From CAZTHL01 sp964613585 (GTDB taxonomy: Bacteria > Pseudomonadota > Alphaproteobacteria > DSM-16000 > Inquilinaceae): 19,784 nt of DNA. A model generated the notes under the pieces. It saw only the letters and a program-made list of their open reading frames with translations. It ran no database searches and was not told where the DNA came from. The translations under genes were made by a program, and so were the position numbers. This document shows, in pieces, positions 1 through 5,174 of this stretch (position 1 is the first letter of the stretch; each line of letters starts with the position of its first letter). The DNA lies in NCBI GenBank assembly GCA_964613585.1, contig CAZTHL010000070.1, forward strand, positions 1 to 19,784, written 5' to 3'.

Positions 1-60
1 GCCGGCTCCCACGCTGCCGGCTCCCACGCTGCCGGCTCCCACGCTGCCGGCTCCCACGCT
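1..60. repeat. 15-bp tandem repeat, four copies
   Basis: Four exact head-to-tail copies of the 15-mer gccggctcccacgct fill the first 60 bases, and the array begins at the window edge, so more copies may lie upstream. After the fourth copy the sequence drifts (gtcggcccc...). It lies just downstream of the minus-strand ribbon-helix-helix gene, outside any coding region I can support. There are no spacers between units, so this is a minisatellite-type array and not CRISPR. Confidence 0.95.
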
Positions 61-88
61 GTCGGCCCCGAACGGAGCCGGAACCGAA

Positions 89-400
89 CTAGCGGCGTAC
101 CGGTCCGACCGGGGCGCGCACGCCGCGCGGCGCCGCGGCCTGGGCGCCCTCGTCGGGCGGGGCGCCGTCACGCCGGTCGCGATTCGCCCGATAGTATCGC
201 AGGCAGTAGAGCCGCACGCGTCCGGTGAAGCCTTGCGGACCCTGATCATCCATCGGCTCGCGGTCGATCACGTTGAGGAGCTGCGTGAGGGTCATCCCCC
301 GCTCCTCGGCGATCTCCTCGAGCGCCTGCCAGTAGTCCAGCTCGACCCGCATGGAGCTTCGACGGCCGCCCCGTAGGACGCTTCGTAAGACTAAGGACAT
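89..400 (-). CDS. Ribbon-helix-helix domain protein (RHH_4-like)
   Basis: The predicted product is a 103-residue DNA-binding protein. Near its N-terminus, MSLVLRSVLRGGRRSSMRVE matches the beta-strand of the alphaproteobacterial RHH_4-type ribbon-helix-helix family. This is followed by the helix DYWQALEEIAEERGMTLTQL and the typical second helix. The C-terminal 30 residues are low-complexity (Ala/Pro/Arg-rich). An open frame extends upstream to a GTG at 460, but the extra 20 codons use AT-rich codons such as GTA TTT TTT unlike the rest, so I place the start at the ATG ending at 400, where the domain begins. No clear Shine-Dalgarno is visible. The family is usually annotated as uncharacterised or as a small transcriptional regulator. 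It is transcribed away from a second RHH gene at 612, and the two share a 211-nt spacer. Confidence 0.7.
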   Translation of the reverse strand: MSLVLRSVLRGGRRSSMRVELDYWQALEEIAEERGMTLTQLLNVIDREPMDDQGPQGFTGRVRLYCLRYYRANRDRRDGAPPDEGAQAAAPRGVRAPVGPVRR

Positions 401-611
401 ATCGCGAGACCCGGCGCCCTCATCCGCAAAAAATACGGTGCTTGGTTGCGGCAGAGACACGGCTTGTGCTTAAGCTGCCAACTTACCTTGGCGGCCGAAG
501 CATACCGTATGATGTGTAGCCCTGATCACTGGTCTTTGTGCGTTATGAGAGTAATGCGGAGGTGTGCATCGGTCAACATCGAACCGCATCGCTGTGCTTC
601 GAGCCGACGCC

Positions 612-773
612 ATGCAACGTAGTTCGGCGATTACCATCCGGGTTCAACCGGACGTCAAGCTCAAGATCGAGCGTCTCGCCCGCGCCGATGGGCGCACGGT
701 GTCGAGCTATCTGGAGCGCCTGATCGTGCAGCACCTGCACGACGTCGAGACGCCGCCCAAGGCCGAGGAGTAG
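612..773 (+). CDS. Small ribbon-helix-helix (CopG/Arc-type) protein
   Basis: The product is 53 residues. SAITIRVQPDVKLKIERLAR supplies the DNA-contacting strand and first helix, and DGRTVSSYLERLIVQHL the second helix, together a complete minimal RHH fold. The frame is open from an ATG at 564, but the first 16 codons of that version do not fit the fold, so the ATG at 612 is preferred. Such proteins act as dimeric repressors or as toxin-antitoxin antitoxins. No toxin gene is adjacent: the next gene downstream is the opposite-strand aldolase, 57 nt away. The function is therefore a stand-alone small repressor at best, and its target is unknown. Confidence 0.65.
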   Translation: MQRSSAITIRVQPDVKLKIERLARADGRTVSSYLERLIVQHLHDVETPPKAEE

Positions 774-830
774 GCGGGCACCGCCCCGGGCCGCTCGCGA
801 GGCCGCCTACGCGCCGCGACGGATCGGCGC

Positions 831-1505
831 TCACCGCGTGCCGGCGGCGGCCACCGCGCCGAGGATCCGGGCCGCGCGCGCGGTGATCGCCGGCCAGTCG
901 CCGGCCTCGATCAGGGCGGCCGGCGCCACCCAGGAGCCGCCGACGCAGAACACGTTGGACAGCCCCAGGAACTCGTTCATGTTGTCCATGGTGATGCCAC
1001 CGGTCGGACAGAACCGCGCCTGCGACAGCACCGAGCCGAAGGTCTCGAGGGTCGCGACGCCGCCATAGGGCACCGCCGGAAAGAACTTCATCTCCCGGCA
1101 GTCGTACTGCAACGCCAGCACCACGTCGGAGGGCGTCGCCGTGCCCGGCAGGTAGGGCAGGCCGAGCATCGCCGCCTTGGCCAGCAGCCCGGTGGTCACC
1201 CCCGGGCTGACCGCGAAGTGGGCGCCGATATCGACCACCCGGTCCAGGTCGTCCTGGGTCAGCACCGTGCCGATGCCGACCACGATGCCCGGCACGGTCT
1301 CGAGCACCCGGCGCGCAGCGGCGAGCCCGGCCGCCGTCCGGAGGGTGATCTCCAGGACCCGGATGCCGCCGGCGAGCAAAGCCTCGGCCAGGGGCACCGC
1401 CTGCTCCGCCGCCCGAACCTCGACCACCGGCAGCACGCCCGGCCCCGGGACGAGCGGCGACACCGGCTCGATGCCGCCCAAGGTGGCGTGATTCGGGTCG
1501 GACAT
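831..1505 (-). CDS. eda: KDPG aldolase (2-dehydro-3-deoxy-phosphogluconate aldolase)
   Basis: This is a class I aldolase that cleaves 2-keto-3-deoxy-6-phosphogluconate to pyruvate and glyceraldehyde-3-phosphate, the last step of the Entner-Doudoroff pathway, in the cytoplasm. At 224 residues it is close to the usual 210-225. Visible family motifs are LEITLRT with the catalytic Glu at about 52, GIGTVL at 78-82, SPGVTTGLL near 100-108, MKFFPA with the Schiff-base Lys at about 140, and the phosphate-binding CPTGGI at 166-171. Two ATGs lie six bases apart; an AAGGAGG sits 7 nt before the second and only 1 nt before the first, so the second (ending at 1505) is taken as the start. It diverges from kdgK, whose product makes its substrate. 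KHG aldolase activity is also common in this family. Confidence 0.95.
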   Translation of the reverse strand: MSDPNHATLGGIEPVSPLVPGPGVLPVVEVRAAEQAVPLAEALLAGGIRVLEITLRTAAGLAAARRVLETVPGIVVGIGTVLTQDDLDRVVDIGAHFAVSPGVTTGLLAKAAMLGLPYLPGTATPSDVVLALQYDCREMKFFPAVPYGGVATLETFGSVLSQARFCPTGGITMDNMNEFLGLSNVFCVGGSWVAPAALIEAGDWPAITARAARILGAVAAAGTR

Positions 1506-1512
1506 TGCCATG

Positions 1513-1519
1513 CCTCCTT
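1513..1519 (-). promoter_or_regulatory. Shine-Dalgarno of eda (decides start)
   Basis: AAGGAGG on the minus strand. It lies 1 nt before the first ATG (ending 1511) and 7 nt before the second in-frame ATG (ending 1505), which makes the second ATG the better start. Confidence 0.75.
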
Positions 1520-1593
1520 GACGCGGATACGCTCGCAACAGTGCGCCTCGGCGAATCGCCTGGCAATGGCGGCGACGCCGGTCCCGCAGACCC

Positions 1594-1599
1594 AGGAGG
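1594..1599 (+). promoter_or_regulatory. Shine-Dalgarno of kdgK (supports a TTG start)
   Basis: AGGAGG lies 5 nt before the TTG at 1605. The upstream in-frame ATG at 1566 has no comparable site, so translation probably begins at TTG. Confidence 0.6.
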
Positions 1600-1604
1600 C
1601 GGCT

Positions 1605-2522
1605 TTGCACACCCCGTCACGCCGCGCCGCCTGCATCGGCGAATGCATGATCGAGCTGCTGGAGACGGCGCCGGGCGTGATGCGCCGATCCTGGAGCGGC
1701 GACGTCTGCAACACCGCGGTCTACCTGGCGCGCTCGCTCGGCGGCAGCGGGATCGGGGTCGACCTGGTGACGGCGCTCGGCGACGACCCGTACAGCGAGG
1801 AGATGCTCACCGGCTGGCGCGCCGCGGGCCTCGGCACCGGCCTGGTCCAGCAGCTTGCCGGACGGCTGCCCGGGCTCTACACGATCCAGGTCGACGAGTC
1901 GGGCGAGCGCCATTTCCATTACTGGCGCAGCGCCGCCGCGGCGCGCGAGCTGCTGCGCGCGCCGGGCGCCGGGGACCGGCTTGTGGCGCTGGCCGGCTAC
2001 GCGCTCGTCTATCTGTCCGGCATCACCCTGGCGATCCTCGACGCCGACAGCCGGGCGCGGCTGCTGGGGCTGCTCGAGCGGGCCCGCGGCAACGGTGGCC
2101 GGATCGCCTTCGACGGCAACTTCCGGCCGCGCCTGTGGGACGATGACGGCGAGGCGCGCGCCTGGGTCGACCGGACGCTCGCGCTGACCGACACGGCGCT
2201 GATGACCTTCGACGACGAGCGCGCGCTTTACGGTGACCCGACCGCCGATGCCACGGTGGCGCGCCTCGCCGGCCACGGCATCGGCGAGATCGTCGTCAAG
2301 CAGGGCGCCGAGCCGTGCCTGGTCGCCACCCCTCAGGGCCGCGACCGGGTGGCACCACCGCCGGTCGCGCCCATCGTCGACACGACGGCGGCCGGCGACG
2401 CGTTCAATGGGGGCTACCTGGCGGCCCGCCTCAAGGGGCAGCCCCCGGCCGAGGCCGCCGCCGCCGGTCACGCCCTCGCCGGCACCGTGATCCAGCACCG
2501 CGGCGCCATCGTGCCCGAATAG
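1605..2522 (+). CDS. kdgK: 2-keto-3-deoxygluconate kinase (PfkB family)
   Basis: The enzyme phosphorylates 2-keto-3-deoxygluconate with ATP to KDPG, feeding the aldolase encoded divergently at its 5' side. The protein is 305 residues, near the usual ~310. ACIGECMIEL at the N-terminus is the KdgK opening strand; GDVCNTAVYLAR follows, with YTIQVDESGERHFHYWR in the substrate lid region and FDGNFRPRLW mid-protein. The PfkB signature DTTAAGDAFNGGYLAARL near the C-terminus carries the catalytic Asp in AAGD. The TTG start is chosen because AGGAGG precedes it by 5 nt and because the resulting N-terminus matches the family; an ATG at 1566 would add 13 residues. The pairing of eda and kdgK suggests catabolism of uronic acids or related sugars through KDG. 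Confidence 0.92.
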   Translation: MHTPSRRAACIGECMIELLETAPGVMRRSWSGDVCNTAVYLARSLGGSGIGVDLVTALGDDPYSEEMLTGWRAAGLGTGLVQQLAGRLPGLYTIQVDESGERHFHYWRSAAAARELLRAPGAGDRLVALAGYALVYLSGITLAILDADSRARLLGLLERARGNGGRIAFDGNFRPRLWDDDGEARAWVDRTLALTDTALMTFDDERALYGDPTADATVARLAGHGIGEIVVKQGAEPCLVATPQGRDRVAPPPVAPIVDTTAAGDAFNGGYLAARLKGQPPAEAAAAGHALAGTVIQHRGAIVPE

Positions 2523-2581
2523 GCCATCCGCCGCCGAAGCCCGGCGAGAGCCTGCCCGGATCGCGACCCGCTCGACACCGA

Positions 2582-2615
2582 CAGGCAGCGAGAATAGGCA
2601 GGCAGCGAGAATAGG
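2582..2615. repeat. 17-bp direct repeat, two copies
   Basis: The 17-mer caggcagcgagaatagg occurs twice in perfect tandem, about 60 nt after the kdgK stop codon. Confidence 0.9.
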
Positions 2616-2769
2616 AATTCAAGCTTGTCCCCGCCCGTGCGAGCGCGGAGGCGGGCCCATCGTGCTCATCCTCCTCGCACGTCCCGTCGGGGGGCGCTCC
2701 GGGTCGAGATGCTCGCGTGCCCCGGCGCGGCGCAGGCGCCCGGGACGCCGCCCCGCCACCAGGCCATAC

Positions 2770-2885
2770 CGGCGAGCCAATGGCTTCGGCCTTTGGCTCG
2801 CGACGGCGCGCCCGGGTGGCGGCAGGATGGGCGGGCGCGCCCCCAAGCCGAGCCGACAATTCATCTCGTCGGCTCGGCGGTATCA
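2770..2885. repeat. Structured intergenic repeat, copy A
   Basis: About 110 bases here align with the copy near 3868-3985 at roughly 75% identity by eye. Two hairpins are visible. The first has 9-bp arms, GCGAGCCAA at 2772-2780 and TTGGCTCGC at 2793-2801. The second has perfect 11-bp arms, GCCGAGCCGAC at 2847-2857 and GTCGGCTCGGC at 2868-2878, with a 10-nt loop. No T-tract follows, so it is not a canonical intrinsic terminator. Both loops differ between copies while the stems persist. Confidence 0.75.
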
Positions 2886-3269
2886 AGCGGGCGGCGACAG
2901 AATCCGCGGCCCCGCGCCGCGCACAGGGCACCGTGGGAACCGTTCGGTGATGGAGCGGGGCCGCGATGGATGGCCTCGATGACGCGAGCATCCGCAAAAG
3001 GACCTTCGGGCGAGGCCGACCCATGGCCAACGGCCACCGTGGTCCGATGGCCTCCGTCCTGGATGAGCTTTCCCTTCTTGGAGATCTCTTTTGCTGAATG
3101 TTCAACTTTGCGATGTTTATTGTGTCATGTGGTCAGGCCGATTGGATTGCTTGGCAGAAAGGTGCCGGTCCGTTGATCCTCGGGACAGCAGCAGCCGTGA
3201 AGCGGCTCCAAGCCGTCCGCTGCCAGGAGGAGCGGCCACTATCGGCTTGGACCGCGCAATGGTCAGATC

Positions 3270-3491
3270 ATGAGCGCTGCCGATAAATCTCCATCATCGG
3301 CACGGCCGATGCCGCGCCGGCGCCGGATGGAAGCCGGCGATCACCAGCGCATTGCCGATGAGCCGGCTGCGGCAGGCGATGACAAGCGATCCGACTCCTT
3401 GACGCGGGCTGCTTTTCTCTTGGCGTTCGCGACCGCGGGGTGGATCCTCTTGCTCATCCTCGGCTTTGGCCTTGCTCGTTTCTTTCGCTAA
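3270..3491 (+). CDS. Hypothetical small single-TM protein
   Basis: A 73-residue open frame whose N-terminal 43 residues are charged and Arg/Ala/Asp-rich. Its last 30 residues form one convincing transmembrane helix, from about AAFLLAFATAGWILLLILGF, ending in LARFFR. A tail-anchor or single-pass inner-membrane orientation with a cytoplasmic N-terminus is plausible. I do not recognise a family. No Shine-Dalgarno is visible before the ATG at 3270; in-frame ATGs at 3309 and 3327 are alternatives that keep the helix. It sits alone between the two repeat copies, 840 nt before the exopolysaccharide operon. The hydrophobic C-terminus is the main reason to call it a gene; it may also be a chance frame. 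Confidence 0.45.
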   Translation: MSAADKSPSSARPMPRRRRMEAGDHQRIADEPAAAGDDKRSDSLTRAAFLLAFATAGWILLLILGFGLARFFR

Positions 3492-3867
3492 ACCGTGTCC
3501 GGCTCAAGTGGGATCGCCGGCCGGTTCCGTGTCAGGCGGAAGCGCCCCGGCCGGTCGTCGACGAGGATGACGCGGCCCTGATGTGACGGCTGCCGCATCC
3601 GGCCTTATCCCTCGGCGCGCCGCGGCAGGGCGATCCGGCGCGCCCGCCTTCGCCCGGTGGCCCATCCGGCGCGCCGAGCGAACGACACGCCCTGAGGGAT
3701 CTCCGGCTCCCGTATCGCCGTCCGTGCCGCGGCTCCCCCGGCCAGACCATACGCTCCCGCCTCTTCTCGTCGGGGGCGGGCCGATCGGCCCGTCGACCTC
3801 CGGCGTCGTCAGCCTCTCGGCGGCAAGGCCCATCCTCCGATAACCCGCGAGCCGAAAGGCTCCATGT

Positions 3868-3985
3868 CCCCGAGCCAATGGCGTCAACCACTGACTCGCG
3901 CCGGCGCGCCCGGCCGGGGGCAGGGTCGGGGGACGCGCTTTTCCGGCCGAGCCGACGGGCCGTCGCGTCGGCTCGGCGGCATGGG
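3868..3985. repeat. Structured intergenic repeat, copy B
   Basis: The sequence aligns with copy A (2770-2885), sharing the blocks cgagccaatggc, ctcgcg, cggcgcgcccgg and both arms of the second hairpin. That hairpin is again perfect: GCCGAGCCGAC at 3946-3956 and GTCGGCTCGGC at 3967-3977, with an unrelated 10-nt loop. The first hairpin is weaker: CGAGCCA at 3871-3877 against TGACTCG at 3892-3898. The one changed base gives a C-A mismatch in a plus-strand RNA but a G-U pair in a minus-strand RNA. Confidence 0.7.
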
Positions 3986-3998
3986 GCCGCCGATGGGC

Positions 3999-4078
3999 GA
4001 CCGTGTCGTCTCCAGACCGTGTCGTTTCCAGACCGTGTCGTTTCCAGACCGTGTCGTCTCCAGACCGTGTCGTCTCGA
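3999..4078. repeat. 16-bp tandem repeat, five copies
   Basis: Five head-to-tail units of gaccgtgtcgtYtccA (Y = c, t, t, c, c in order; the last unit ends in ga instead of ca). The array begins about 20 bases after structured repeat copy B and ends about 250 nt before the first EPS gene. There are no spacers and the copies are nearly identical, so copy number could vary between strains. Confidence 0.93.
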
Positions 4079-4330
4079 AAGGACGGCCAAGGCGATGGTC
4101 TCGCTGCGCCAAGCTTTGGCTCAGGCTTTGGCAACTAAATCTTAACCAGACACCGCAATGGTCCCGCTCAGACAATAACCAGCCAGGTGCTGGTGCCAGC
4201 AGAGCGAATTAGGCTTCAAGTCGATGCAGGGAGACAACCTGCTCCGTGCCAGAAATGGAAGTGTGCTCACCCAGGCAGCATCGACAAGGTCAAGAGACAT
4301 TTACCAAATTTGCTTCACATAGGAGCTAAG

Positions 4331-5044
4331 ATGTCGAACGAGCGAGCAGCCAGGATGGAAAGCGCCTTTGGACGGCCGGATCCTCGAGCGGCCGTCCTGG
4401 TGTCACCGGCAGCGACGGTGCCGGAGCTCACATGGCTCCAGCATGTCAGCAAGCGGCTGATCGACATTGCCATTGCCAGCCTTGGGCTGGTTGTCTTCGG
4501 ACCTGCGATGGTCTTCACCGCCCTGCTGATCTGGCAAGGCGGGGGCAACGCCCTGTTCCGGCATGAGCGCGTCGGCCAGCACGGTCGGCCGTTCCGGTGC
4601 TTGAAGTTCCGGACCATGCACGTCGATGCCGATGCCCGGCTGGCGGCCCATCTGGCGGAGGACCCGGCGGCCCAAGCGGAATGGAAGCGCGACCAGAAGC
4701 TGCGCCACGACCCCCGCATCACCCCTCTCGGCCGGATCCTCAGAAGGTGGAGCATCGACGAGCTGCCGCAGCTCATCAACGTGCTGCGGGGCGAGATGAG
4801 CGTGGTCGGCCCGCGGCCGATCGTTCGCCAGGAGATCGAGCGGTACGGCGAGCACTTTCCGCTCTATGCCAGCGTAAAGCCCGGCCTGACCGGCCTGTGG
4901 CAGATCAGCGGCCGGTCCGGCATCTCCTACGAGGACCGGGTCAGGCTCGACCGGCAATACGTCCAGAGCCGCAGCGTCGTCACCGACCTGAGGATCATCG
5001 CGCTGACAGTGCCGGCGGTGCTGCTTGCCCGAGGCGCCCACTGA
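4331..5044 (+). CDS. exoY: ExoY-like undecaprenyl-phosphate sugar-1-phosphate transferase
   Basis: This monotopic phosphoglycosyltransferase moves a sugar-1-phosphate (galactose in rhizobial ExoY) from its UDP-sugar to undecaprenyl phosphate, starting repeat-unit assembly at the inner membrane. The protein is 237 residues, without the N-terminal four-helix part of WbaP-type enzymes. KRLIDIAIASLGLVVFGPAM (about 41-60) is the membrane-embedded helix, followed by FRHERVGQHG and CLKFRTM. The catalytic Asp-Glu pair lies in SIDELPQL, followed by GEMSVVGPRP and KPGLTGLWQISGRSG. The C-terminus (LLARGAH) resembles the Sinorhizobium ExoY end. The start at 4331 follows AGGAG with 5-nt spacing; the frame continues upstream without family similarity. 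It is the first gene of the operon. The exact sugar cannot be read from sequence. Confidence 0.93.
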   Translation: MSNERAARMESAFGRPDPRAAVLVSPAATVPELTWLQHVSKRLIDIAIASLGLVVFGPAMVFTALLIWQGGGNALFRHERVGQHGRPFRCLKFRTMHVDADARLAAHLAEDPAAQAEWKRDQKLRHDPRITPLGRILRRWSIDELPQLINVLRGEMSVVGPRPIVRQEIERYGEHFPLYASVKPGLTGLWQISGRSGISYEDRVRLDRQYVQSRSVVTDLRIIALTVPAVLLARGAH

Positions 5045-5174
5045 GAACCGGAAGCGCCTCCGCCGGCCGGCGCTCAACCCCGGAGGCCCGGGAGGCGGGG
5101 CCGGTCTTGCCCCCGATCACGGCCATGGGTAGCTCCCCAGGCCGCTCGGTCCGCCGAGCGACGATAGGACTGTG

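Larger units (their letters stand above)
2523..3269. other. Gene-free spacer with repeats
   Basis: No open frame here has recognisable protein features. Frames longer than 60 codons on both strands are Arg/Pro/Ala-rich and overlap each other, as expected for non-coding GC-rich DNA. The stretch holds the 17-bp x2 repeat at 2582, the first copy of a structured repeat at about 2770-2885, and near 3091-3130 a locally AT-richer segment that could host a promoter for the small gene at 3270. I could not identify convincing -35/-10 boxes. Confidence 0.7.
3492..4330. other. Gene-free spacer upstream of the EPS operon
   Basis: The stretch has no supportable gene. Minus-strand frames covering 3504-4175 are Arg/Pro/Gly-rich and run straight through the tandem repeat, so I treat them as spurious. 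The region holds copy B of the structured repeat and the 16-bp x5 array. From about 4120 to 4330 there is a less GC-rich leader that should contain the promoter of the EPS operon; I found no convincing sigma-70 or sigma-54 boxes in it. Confidence 0.7.

Noticed and set aside
612..773. Toxin-antitoxin module
   Set aside because: The RHH protein could be an antitoxin, but no toxin frame is adjacent on either side.
1218..1604. N-terminal extension of the KDG kinase frame
   Set aside because: This part is antisense to eda and not KdgK-like; the Shine-Dalgarno before the TTG at 1605 supports the shorter protein.
2431..3105. Minus-strand frame of 224 codons downstream of kdgK
   Set aside because: Overlaps the kdgK 3' end and the repeats, with no recognisable protein features.
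3999..4078. CRISPR array
   Set aside because: Units are directly adjacent without spacers and only 16 bp long; no cas genes are present.
3504..4175. Minus-strand frames of about 200 codons
   Set aside because: They run through the 16-bp tandem array and structured repeat B, are of biased composition and show no domain. Similarity to the frame over copy A reflects DNA repetition.
4120..4330. Sigma-70 or sigma-54 promoter for the EPS operon
   Set aside because: A TCGACA at 4281 resembles a -35 box, but no acceptable -10 follows at 16-18 nt, and no GG-N10-GC element was found; a promoter must exist but I cannot place it.
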